Below, piece by piece: positions 1 through 4,962 of a DNA stretch of 8,315 nt. The notes beneath the pieces were generated by a model. It saw only the letters and a program-made list of their open reading frames with translations, had not been told where the DNA came from and ran no database searches. Both the position numbers and the translations under genes were made by a program. The stretch is from Rhodoferax sp. (lineage in GTDB: Bacteria; Pseudomonadota; Gammaproteobacteria; Burkholderiales; Burkholderiaceae). The stretch covers positions 1 through 8,315 of the forward strand of contig JAIFMT010000204.1 of NCBI GenBank assembly GCA_020048295.1, read 5' to 3'. Within the stretch, counting starts at the first letter, position 1. Every line of letters begins with the position of its first letter.

Positions 1-124
1 CGGCCTCGATACCTCGTGGGCGGCGGCCCAGCGGCTTGATGACCCACACCATTGGCCCAGCCTCAAGCAGCTTGACCGGGCCGCGCGGGTGCTGGGTAAG
101 CGGCTTGTGTTGAGTATGGAGTGA
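1..124 (+). CDS. C-terminal 40 residues of a possible HTH-type regulator (partial)
   Basis: The plus-strand frame open from base 2 ends at TGA 122-124; the start lies left of the window. The visible end contains PSLKQLDRAARVLGKRLVL. This resembles the last helices of XRE/Cro-type helix-turn-helix regulators, where a helix ending in ALG-x-RL leads to a short strand. That is a resemblance by eye only, and the DNA-binding helix itself is not in view. The gene runs in the same direction as hicAB, with about 130 bases between. It could be an antitoxin-like regulator in the same cargo region, but nothing in the visible part proves this. Confidence 0.5.
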   Translation, partial: GLDTSWAAAQRLDDPHHWPSLKQLDRAARVLGKRLVLSME

Positions 125-144
125 CACGGGTTTAAGCATTTTCA

Positions 145-190
145 GGCTGTAGCCCTTGCTGCACTTGCGCAGTCAGCTATTGTTTTTGTA
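145..190 (+). repeat. Left copy of a palindromic direct repeat flanking hicAB
   Basis: Positions 164-185 match 893-914 exactly (22 bp), and similarity continues on both sides: GGCT..TAGCCCTT to the left and TGTA to the right. Internally it is palindromic: TAGC at 150-153 faces GCTA near 176-179, and CTGC (159-162) pairs with GCAG (169-172). It lies between the stop of the upstream plus-strand gene and the hicA promoter region. Similar hairpin repeats are, from memory, scattered between genes in Comamonadaceae. Confidence 0.75.
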
Positions 191-202
191 TTTTCATATT
201 TG

Positions 203-231
203 TGTTTATTGGTGGTTATGGTGTTTATAAT
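203..231 (+). promoter_or_regulatory. Possible hicAB promoter
   Basis: A perfect TATAAT box lies at 226-231, in a strongly AT-rich stretch just before hicA. With a 17-bp spacer the -35 would be TGTTTA (203-208), which is weak. Transcription would begin near 238, giving a leader of about 20 nt with no Shine-Dalgarno sequence. A second TATAAT lies at 246-251 inside the operator palindrome; used as a -10, it would give an essentially leaderless hicA message. Both readings put the promoter under the adjacent palindrome. Confidence 0.35.
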
Positions 232-260
232 GTGTGAATAGTGGTTATAATAACCACTAT
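212..260. promoter_or_regulatory. Candidate HicB operator: 23-bp palindrome plus an upstream half-site
   Basis: Positions 238-260 form a perfect palindrome with 11-bp arms (ATAGTGGTTAT and ATAACCACTAT) around a single central A at 249. It overlaps the first two bases of the hicA ATG at 259. The same 8-mer GTGGTTAT also occurs alone at 212-219, 29 bp upstream of its copy at 241-248, so three copies of the half-site surround the TATAAT boxes. HicB-type antitoxins with a C-terminal RHH domain are known to repress their own operon by binding such palindromes. That this site is the operator is inferred. Confidence 0.6.
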
Positions 261-444
261 GAACAGCAAGCAAGTGATTAAAAAACTCGAATCGGATGGC
301 TGGTACTTGGTGCGGGTCAAGGGTTCGCATCACCAGTTCAAACACCCGACCAAAAGCGGCTTGGTCACAGTCAAACACCCTGACGGCGACATCCCGACGC
401 CCACGCTGTACAGCATTCAACGCCAGGCTGGCTGGCGCAAATAA
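259..444 (+). CDS. hicA: HicA-family mRNA interferase toxin
   Basis: A 61-residue protein, the usual length for HicA. The fold is a small double-stranded-RNA-binding-like domain that cleaves mRNA and blocks translation. The signature is clear: KLESDGWYLVRVKGSHHQF followed by HPTKSGLVTVKHP. His24 in the GSHH motif corresponds to the catalytic histidine of the family. The end, TLYSIQRQAGW, matches the usual C-terminal helix. I place the start at ATG 259 because family members begin M-x-S-K-x-V-I; the frame is open from GTG 241, but that codon lies inside the operator palindrome. There is no Shine-Dalgarno sequence before ATG 259. The stop is 15 nt before hicB, so the two form an operon in the common toxin-first order. 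No key residue is missing, so the toxin looks intact. Confidence 0.93.
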   Translation: MNSKQVIKKLESDGWYLVRVKGSHHQFKHPTKSGLVTVKHPDGDIPTPTLYSIQRQAGWRK

Positions 445-459
445 CCGGAGGTAAGCCCC

Positions 460-861
460 ATGAAATTCACTGTTGTTTTGCACACTGACGATGGCACTCG
501 CTACGGCGTTTGTGCGCCTGATTTGCCTGGCTGCTTTTCTGCCGGTGACGATCTTGATGACGCACTCGCCAGCGCCCAAGAGGCCATTGACTTGCATGTG
601 GAGACGTTGATTGAGGATGGAGTTGACATTCCTATCCGCTTGCCGATTGCCACGCACCAAGCCAATCCTGATTACGCCGGCGGGGTGTGGGCGGTGGTGG
701 ATGTGCCGGTTGAAAAATACTTTGGCCCGGCTGAGAAGATCAACATCACAGTGCCGCGTTTGCTGCTGAGCCGGATTGACAGTTACGCCAGTAGTCACGG
801 GGCTACCCGAAGCGGCTTTTTGGTGCAGGCGGCGCGGGCTGCTATGGCGGCACACATTTAG
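460..861 (+). CDS. hicB: HicB-family antitoxin with C-terminal ribbon-helix-helix domain
   Basis: A 133-residue antitoxin paired with the HicA toxin just upstream. Residues 1-60 (MKFTVVLHTDDGTRYGVCAP, then DLPGCFSAGDD and the helix DALASAQEAIDLHVE) are the partially degraded RNase-H-like HicB domain that binds and neutralises HicA. Residues 91-130 (AEKINITVPRLLLSRIDSYA, then ATRSGFLVQAAR) form a ribbon-helix-helix domain expected to bind the operator. A good Shine-Dalgarno GGAGG (447-451) lies 8 nt before ATG 460. It contrasts with the absent Shine-Dalgarno of hicA and would favour antitoxin over toxin synthesis. The gene looks complete and is followed directly by the second flanking repeat. 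Confidence 0.94.
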   Translation: MKFTVVLHTDDGTRYGVCAPDLPGCFSAGDDLDDALASAQEAIDLHVETLIEDGVDIPIRLPIATHQANPDYAGGVWAVVDVPVEKYFGPAEKINITVPRLLLSRIDSYASSHGATRSGFLVQAARAAMAAHI

Positions 862-872
862 AGAATTAAATC

Positions 873-919
873 GGCTTATAGCCCTTATGCTGCTTGCGCA
901 GTCAGCTATTGTTTCTGTA
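873..919 (+). repeat. Right copy of the palindromic direct repeat flanking hicAB
   Basis: This copy has the same orientation as the one at 145-190, with an identical 22-bp core at 893-914. It is palindromic: ATAGC (878-882) faces GCTAT (905-909), with an inner stem CTGC (890-893)/GCAG (898-901). It sits between two converging genes, 11 bp after the hicB stop and about 1 bp from the stop of the terminase-like gene. It could therefore also work as a transcript-end hairpin for both. Confidence 0.75.
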
Positions 920-920
920 G

Positions 921-1448
921 TCATTGGACGGCTTCTTGTGCGCGGTGTTCGCGGTCAATGACGGCTTCGCACTCTTGGGCGGTGGCAAGTGCCGATACCT
1001 CGGCCCCGACGCGGCGGGCGCAGTTGGTCAGGGTGTCGCGCAACTGGCGGCCAGCGGTGTATAGGTGGCGCTCAAAATCGGCCTTCACCAGGTATTTGCC
1101 TTGCATTTCTGCGAGCTTGAGGCGGGCTATCTGGGCCTCGGCGGCTTCGCGCAGGGTGCGGGCGATGTGGTAACTGGTGATTTCTGCGTTTTGGTCAGGT
1201 TCTGGCTGGGGGGTCAGGGGTTGTTTTAGTGGCTGGATGGGCGTTTCATCTTGCAAAATCACGGCGGCAGCGGTTTTGCCGCTGGGGCGGACCTGCTCCA
1301 GCAATGTTTTTTTGGCGGTTTCGACGTCAATCAGACCATCGGCATCTTTGGTCAGGGTGCCGTTTTTGACGTGGGCGTGGATCGCCTGACGCGATACGTC
1401 AAGCAATCGGGATAGCCCGCTTTCAGTGAGTTTTTGAGGCTTTGTCAA
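921..1448 (-). CDS. Phage terminase small subunit, Nu1-like
   Basis: A 175-residue protein. Near the N-terminus (residues 6-50) is a winged-helix-type motif, KLTESGLSRLLDVSRQAIHA followed by VKNG and LIDVETAKK. This is the pattern of the Nu1-like small terminase subunit, which recognises the phage packaging site. A proline- and glutamine-rich linker (about 68-86) leads to a long helical region (94-175) with the family's LREAAEAQIARLKLAEMQGKY, a likely oligomerisation segment. I place the start at TTG 1448-1446: GGAG lies 9 bases upstream, and it follows the upstream stop with only a 26-nt overlap; the next upstream start would lengthen the overlap to 128 nt and add low-complexity sequence. 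It is last in a three-gene operon. The large subunit, which usually follows, is missing; the stop is next to the repeat that ends the hicAB segment. Confidence 0.75.
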   Translation of the reverse strand: MTKPQKLTESGLSRLLDVSRQAIHAHVKNGTLTKDADGLIDVETAKKTLLEQVRPSGKTAAAVILQDETPIQPLKQPLTPQPEPDQNAEITSYHIARTLREAAEAQIARLKLAEMQGKYLVKADFERHLYTAGRQLRDTLTNCARRVGAEVSALATAQECEAVIDREHRAQEAVQ

Positions 1449-2067
1449 TGGATTTAACTCCGGCGAAAAACTCAAGGTAGAAGGCGTGCAGCTCAGCGCT
1501 GCGGTGGATGGTGCTTTGCTCGATGCGCGGGTTGGTGTTGACGTTTGCACTCGATTCGATCACCAGGCGGTAGTCGTCAACGCAGGCCAGGGTTATCTTG
1601 CTGTGGTTTTTGGCGACTACAAGGCGGCAGCCGTAGAGGTCGCACATTTTCATGAATTGCTCGTATTCGTCGCCATAGAAACCGGGGAAGATTTCGCCAG
1701 CGTAGAGGTCAAACTGCTTGATGCGGCCCGTGTCAAGCCATTTTGTGATTTCGGTCAGGTCGTTTTTGGCGATGCACCAGGTTGACATCAGGACGTGGTC
1801 GAGGTGGTCAACGCTTTGGACGATATGGCGCAGGTAGCTTAGGCTGTCGATGTCGCCACGGCTTAGAACGTGCCAGGATTCGCCGTCTTCAAATTTTGCG
1901 GGGAGGATGTCGGCCAGGGTGGCCTCGGCGTTGGCGCGGCACATGTGGTGCCGGTTGGCGCTTTTTTTGGCTACCGCTTTGCGGGTTTCGGTTTTGGCTA
2001 CCTGGAGCTGGCGGCTGGCGCGTTCGATTTCAGCCGGGTCGAAGCCTTCGAAAAGTGCGTTTTGCAT
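1423..2067 (-). CDS. Single-HKD phospholipase D-fold protein (putative phage nuclease-like)
   Basis: A 214-residue protein. The C-terminal half carries one PLD-type active-site motif: H155-S-K157 followed by D164/D165 and then S173-A-N175 (HSKITLACVDDYRLVIESSA). This fits the H-x-K-x4-D-x6-G-S-x-N pattern with the usual glycine replaced. Upstream, residues 64-120 (SWHVLSRGDIDSLSYLRHIV...LMSTWCIAKNDL) fit the first half of a PLD fold. Enzymes of this superfamily with one motif, such as Nuc-type nucleases, act as dimers on phosphodiesters. The substrate here is not evident. Residues 10-50 are basic and helical, perhaps nucleic-acid binding. Its ATG overlaps the upstream stop as TAATG (coupled translation), and its 3' end overlaps the terminase small subunit by 26 nt, so a role connected with packaging or DNA ends is a reasonable inference. 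Confidence 0.72.
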   Translation of the reverse strand: MQNALFEGFDPAEIERASRQLQVAKTETRKAVAKKSANRHHMCRANAEATLADILPAKFEDGESWHVLSRGDIDSLSYLRHIVQSVDHLDHVLMSTWCIAKNDLTEITKWLDTGRIKQFDLYAGEIFPGFYGDEYEQFMKMCDLYGCRLVVAKNHSKITLACVDDYRLVIESSANVNTNPRIEQSTIHRSAELHAFYLEFFAGVKSIDKASKTH

Positions 2068-2246
2068 TATTTTTTTCCTTCAGGGAAGGGGTTGGCGGCA
2101 TCAATCGTTTTGCGCAGCCACTTGGCGCCGCCTAGCAGGCGGAACTTGTCGGCTTGCGCCTGGGTTTCTGGCCGCCAGCTCATGGCTGGGGGTCGGGGTG
2201 GCGCGGGCTTGCGACCTGCGCCTGGGGTTTTGCCGCCTTTGGTCAT
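2067..2246 (-). CDS. Small basic phage protein with a GAGRKP N-terminus
   Basis: A 59-residue protein starting TKGGKTPGAGRKP, a lysine/glycine-rich opening common in small phage and terminase-adjacent proteins. It ends in a helix, KFRLLGGAKWLRKTIDAA, that resembles the C-terminal helix of small DNA-binding (RHH-like) phage regulators. The start is ATG 2246-2244, with AGGAG 7 bases upstream; a TTG two codons earlier is less well placed. The stop TAA shares its last A with the ATG of the PLD-like gene. The exact function is unknown. It could be a regulator of this operon or a packaging accessory. Confidence 0.6.
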   Translation of the reverse strand: MTKGGKTPGAGRKPAPPRPPAMSWRPETQAQADKFRLLGGAKWLRKTIDAANPFPEGKK

Positions 2247-2279
2247 TTTCAATCTCCTGCCAGGGTGCCGCCTGGTGCG

Positions 2280-2302
2280 GTAACAGCGCTTTTGTCTGTT
2301 AC
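2280..2302. promoter_or_regulatory. 7-bp inverted repeat upstream of the packaging-type operon
   Basis: GTAACAG (2280-2286) and CTGTTAC (2296-2302) are perfect complements separated by 9 bases, about 35 bp upstream of the ATG at 2246. It could be an operator for a dimeric regulator, perhaps the 59-residue first gene product, or a leader hairpin. There is no T-run to suggest a terminator. The role is inferred from position only. Confidence 0.4.
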
Positions 2303-2345
2303 TGCAATTGTATCACAACAATCAATCATAGCTATATATTTCAAC

Positions 2346-2385
2346 ATATTTTCTATTCAATTATGCGCTGTCAATGGTTTGTCAA
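2346..2385 (-). promoter_or_regulatory. Promoter-like region for the minus-strand packaging-type operon
   Basis: Two perfect TTGACA boxes on the minus strand (at 2385-2380 and 2374-2369) lie 11 bp apart at the edge of an AT-rich block (2305-2365), upstream of ATG 2246. With a 17-bp spacer the second box pairs with AAATAT (2351-2346); the first pairs with TAATTG at 16 bp. Neither -10 is good. The remainder of this intergenic stretch holds the inverted repeat at 2280-2302 and a G-rich tract at 2438-2471; I see no gene in it. Confidence 0.3.
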
Positions 2386-2437
2386 GTGATTGGAAAGTTT
2401 GGCCGCTAGCGCTTTTTTGCGCCTGCAAGAACGCGCA

Positions 2438-2471
2438 GGGGAGGGGGTTTTGGGAGTACCTTTGAGGGGGG
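2438..2471 (+). other. G-rich tract (quadruplex-type pattern; possible packaging-site neighbourhood)
   Basis: Four G-runs occur in 34 bp: GGGG, GGGGG, GGG and GGGGGG, with spacers of 1, 4 and 11 bases. The last run continues into the palindrome GGGCGCCC (2468-2475). The tract lies between the tail-like gene and the terminase small-subunit operon, where many phages carry cos or pac sites. Only composition and position support this. Confidence 0.3.
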
Positions 2472-2511
2472 CGCCCTGTTTTGGTGCATTAGGTTGGACT
2501 GCCATGATTTT

Positions 2512-3276
2512 TTATCCCCTGGCTGCCAAGCGCACTAGGCTTTCGGTCAAAGCTTTGTTGAACTGATCTTGAAACTCGTGCTCGACCCTTGAACTGCTTT
2601 CTCGGTCTTTCAGGCGCAGCCCTTTGGGGTATCTGACCGATCGCTTGAAGAGGAAAATTGCATTTAGTTTGCCGTCCGCCATGCGTTCGTAGATGCCGAA
2701 TGAAAGTTTTCCTCGGTTTGCTTGCTGCGGGTTGACCACCACATATTTCCGTCCGTGCCTTGCTTGTGCCTGCAGGCGCTTCGCAATGCTCGAGCTGATG
2801 ACTTGCTGATAGCCTGGCGAGTACTGCGCACCCAACGCACGAATCACAGCCACCAGCTGCCCGCGTGTAACGTTTCCGTATCGGTCAAGCTTTGCGTGCT
2901 TGCCTGGGACAGTCCAATAGCCAGAGGGCATGGCAGACGAGCTGATAAGCGCTCGCTCGAACTTTTTTAACAACCTGCTTCCACCAAATACATGCGGTGC
3001 CAGGTAATCGTTTGGCGACATCCCGGGCATGCGGTCTTTTAAGAAAACGGTCGCTTCGAGCTTTTCAGCGCTTGCCCCGGTAAATGTCACGGCATTTTGT
3101 GTGCGTGGTGTTGGTCTGTCGATGTCGTGATTGATCTCTTGTTGCCAGACTTGCGCGGTGCTTTTTGCTGTGCGGGTTAACGCTGTTGAGAGCACGGCAT
3201 TAAACCGCCTTCCAGACATTGCGCTTAGTTGCGCTCGCACTTGGTCCAGTCCGCTGATGGTGAGGTTGATTTGCAT
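2512..3276 (-). CDS. Putative phage minor tail/neck protein (gpZ-like), 254 aa
   Basis: The N-terminus INLTISGLDQVRAQLSAMSG followed by FNAVLSTALTRTAKSTAQVW resembles phage minor tail protein Z and related neck/tail-completion proteins. In these a short strand-glycine-leucine start is followed by a long helix of small residues. Then come DRPTPRTQNAV, DYLAPHVFGGSRLLKKFE, a YGNVTRGQL segment and a strongly basic C-terminal part (KRSVRYPKGLRLKDRESSSR). I chose ATG 3276 because it begins the recognisable domain and follows the upstream stop (3287) by 10 bases; the frame is open from 3312 within the upstream gene. The Shine-Dalgarno is weak (GAAAG). The position, between replication and terminase genes, is unusual for a tail component, so the assignment is tentative. 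Confidence 0.55.
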   Translation of the reverse strand: MQINLTISGLDQVRAQLSAMSGRRFNAVLSTALTRTAKSTAQVWQQEINHDIDRPTPRTQNAVTFTGASAEKLEATVFLKDRMPGMSPNDYLAPHVFGGSRLLKKFERALISSSAMPSGYWTVPGKHAKLDRYGNVTRGQLVAVIRALGAQYSPGYQQVISSSIAKRLQAQARHGRKYVVVNPQQANRGKLSFGIYERMADGKLNAIFLFKRSVRYPKGLRLKDRESSSRVEHEFQDQFNKALTESLVRLAARG

Positions 3277-3286
3277 GATGCTGCTT

Positions 3287-3613
3287 TCAGGCTTTGGCGG
3301 GTGGCGCGGCATCGGTGCAGCACTCGCTGGCCCAGATCACGGTGTGGGCGCAGCCGAACTGCACCATGTAGCGCGCTGTTTCAGCCATGATGTCTGAACG
3401 ATTGAAGGGCGTGCCGACTACCCTGCCAGCCTCGAAGGCATAGAAGCAGTTGGCCTCTCCACGCAGGGCACGACGCACCAGGGCATAGGCCTCGGTGCCG
3501 ATCTGTGCCGCCTTGTCCTTTATGGACTGGTAGGTGTCTGGCATGTATTGCTTGACCATCGCTATGGTTTCGTTCACATCAATCGGCTTCATCGCGGTTT
3601 CGTTTTCTTTCAC
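3287..3613 (-). CDS. Phage protein of unknown function, 108 aa
   Basis: The start is GTG 3613-3611, with AGGA 7 bases upstream. An ATG seven codons further in has no comparable site. The protein is a compact alpha/beta type with the core VKQYMPDTYQSIKDKAAQIG, then EAYALVRRALRGEANCFYAF and GRVVGTPFNRSDIMAE. There is no signal peptide, no membrane segment and no catalytic motif I recognise. The sequence reads like a real conserved phage protein: even composition, good Shine-Dalgarno, next gene 10 bp downstream. It follows the possible structured RNA, and the two may share a transcript. I cannot assign a function. Confidence 0.65.
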   Translation of the reverse strand: MKENETAMKPIDVNETIAMVKQYMPDTYQSIKDKAAQIGTEAYALVRRALRGEANCFYAFEAGRVVGTPFNRSDIMAETARYMVQFGCAHTVIWASECCTDAAPPAKA

Positions 3614-3700
3614 TTTGTTTTCCTGTTTTGCTATTGCTTTTGCAGTGCTAAGCGCAGGCGCAAAAACGGCTAATGACTAAATACCTTCAACACACCTAGT

Positions 3701-3726
3701 TAAACCCTAACACCCTGCTAAACCCT
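3701..3726. repeat. Short iterated motif, three ACCCT copies
   Basis: TAAACCCT occurs at 3701-3708 and 3719-3726, with a related ACACCCT at 3710-3716 between them, so ACCCT recurs three times at 8-10 bp spacing. On the minus strand this is the AGGGTTTA-rich 3' side of the possible structured RNA. It could be part of that RNA or a small set of protein-binding iterons. The rest of 3614-3700 shows nothing I can name. Confidence 0.35.
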
Positions 3727-3740
3727 GCATTTCCTTTGGT

Positions 3741-4022
3741 GGACAGACTCAGCCATTCCTGGTTGAGCCTTCACTTGTGCATTTCCCCCGGAGCCACAAG
3801 ACCCGCCAGACGTTCGATGCAAGGGCTCTAAGCTTCGCCACCCTTTCCCCTGTTTCAGCACCATTTCCAACAGTAGGGGACTTCATCTCTTATGCTGCCG
3901 TTAAACCACATCCAACCATCAGAGCGGCCCGTTTATTGACTTGGCGGTCACACTGTCTCAATGCCTGCTGCTGTGTTCGGAGAACAGCATTACCCCGCTC
4001 TGACTTTGGGGCAGGCACTCAT
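3741..4022 (-). ncRNA. Possible structured noncoding RNA between primase and the 108-aa gene
   Basis: The minus strand between 4032 and 3614 has no convincing reading frame but several strong stems. (1) 4019-4011 pairs with 3968-3960 over 9 bp including one G-U. Inside it are CCC 4010-4008/GGG 3995-3993 and a hairpin TGCTGTTC (3989-3982)/GAAC plus AGCA (3978-3969, 2-nt bulge), making a three-way junction. (2) TCCCCT 3880-3875 pairs with AGGGGA 3851-3846. (3) CTTGTG 3800-3795 pairs with CACAAG 3779-3774. (4) 3769-3760 pairs with 3755-3746 over nine pairs with one A-C mismatch, closed by a GGAA (GNRA) tetraloop. The tetraloop and the G-U pair in stem 1 favour the minus strand. The family is not identified. 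The first stem begins directly after an ATGA (4022-4019), which, as I recall, is the insertion context of HEARO/IscB-associated RNAs, but no IscB gene is present. Ends are approximate. Confidence 0.5.
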
Positions 4023-4032
4023 GATTCATTGG

Positions 4033-4962
4033 TCAGGCGTAATACTCCCTCTCAAGCCGCAAGTTTTGCAGCCACCTGGCGATAGCCTGGGAGGCCCGGA
4101 ATGTGCCCAACTCTTGATGCAAGTCGTTGATGTCGCATCCCACGCCGGGCGGCAGGAAGTACGGCAGGCCGGTGGCGCGCGCGGCTTGTACGCCGGTCTC
4201 GCTGGCATCGTTGTCGGCCACCACATAGCCGCTGTGGGCCATGCGTTTTAAGTTGCCGGCGCTGAAGGTCACATGGATGCGGTAACGCGCCTTGAGAGCG
4301 TTCAGGCAGGCCTGCAGGCTCAATCCGCTGGCATAGCCCTCGACCCACCAATCATCACCACCAGCAGCGCCAGAGCGCAGGCAGAACTCCGCCTTGCTGG
4401 TGACCTGGCCAGAAAGATACTTTTTGGATCCGTTGCGGTCAATCAACTGCACCCCGGCCAGGCCCTGGCCAACAAACATCGGGATGCATAACAAATTATT
4501 TTCTGGCGCTGGCCACCACACCAGCCCCTTGAGTTCAGCAAAGCCTTTGGATCGCAAGTATGCGTGCAATTCAGGCTTGCACTGGCTCAGTATCCACTGC
4601 GCCTTGTCGGCTGCAGCACGGGCCAGCCTGATGCGTTCCTGCCCCTCTTGAGTCAGGCGCTGTGCTGCTGCCAGGCGCTGGGCTTCGCGCTGCTCACGCG
4701 ATGGCTGCTGAAAGCCCGCATCGCGCCAGCCGTTTTGCCGGGCCTCGTGGTACAGGCTGGCAATCGACACGCCAGCACCCCGGAACGACCGCCAGACGGC
4801 ACGCGCATCAGCCTCGCGGAACGAATCGGCCTGGCGGCTCCAATCCATCCACGCATCACGCGCGGCATCGCCAAACTCGCTGTGCAGCGCCATGCCCATG
4901 GTGACCCACACATCCCGCTCGACCGGGCTGATGAACTGCAGCGCTTGTTCTGCCCGATTCAT
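4033..4962 (-). CDS. Phage/plasmid primase with PriCT_2 and TOPRIM domains
   Basis: A 309-residue protein. The N-terminal part (about 5-82) matches the PriCT_2 pattern: ISPVERDVWVTMGMALHSEF, GDAARDAWMDWSRQ and VSIASLYHEARQNGW. A charged helical linker (86-125) follows. From about 130 comes a P4-like primase region (YLRSKGF, LLCIPMF, LAGVQLIDRNGSKKYL) with a TOPRIM core: E208 in WWVEGYASGL and D250/D252 in VVADNDASETG, the expected metal-binding acidic residues. Such proteins make RNA primers for phage or plasmid replication. There is no N-terminal zinc finger or C-terminal DnaB-type helicase, so it probably works with the separate helicase gene just upstream. Its ATG overlaps that gene's stop by 4 nt (ATGA). 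A 419-nt stretch with RNA-like stems follows its stop. Confidence 0.85.
   Translation of the reverse strand: MNRAEQALQFISPVERDVWVTMGMALHSEFGDAARDAWMDWSRQADSFREADARAVWRSFRGAGVSIASLYHEARQNGWRDAGFQQPSREQREAQRLAAAQRLTQEGQERIRLARAAADKAQWILSQCKPELHAYLRSKGFAELKGLVWWPAPENNLLCIPMFVGQGLAGVQLIDRNGSKKYLSGQVTSKAEFCLRSGAAGGDDWWVEGYASGLSLQACLNALKARYRIHVTFSAGNLKRMAHSGYVVADNDASETGVQAARATGLPYFLPPGVGCDINDLHQELGTFRASQAIARWLQNLRLEREYYA

Noticed and set aside
241..258. GTG 241 as the hicA start
   Set aside because: It adds MVIITT coded entirely by the palindromic operator and is not seen in the family's usual N-terminus; ATG 259 fits.
421..437. Inverted repeat CGCCAG...CTGGCG at the end of hicA
   Set aside because: It lies in coding sequence with no T-run; a terminator here would cut off hicB. 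It may weakly affect coupling, but there is no evidence.
142..924. A 260-residue minus-strand open frame covering hicA, hicB and both repeats
   Set aside because: It is antisense to two clearly recognised genes; open antisense frames are common in GC-rich DNA. It has no domain or ribosome-binding site.
1449..1550. Longer N-terminus for the terminase small subunit, starting at 1550
   Set aside because: It would overlap the PLD-like gene by 128 nt, adds a Ser/Thr/Pro-rich stretch and lacks a good Shine-Dalgarno, whereas TTG 1448 has GGAG in place.
3777..4085. A 102-residue plus-strand open frame across the gap after the primase gene
   Set aside because: It runs into the primase gene in antisense, has no Shine-Dalgarno sequence or recognisable domain, and an Arg/Ser/Cys-rich composition typical of chance frames. 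The same bases make good minus-strand RNA stems.
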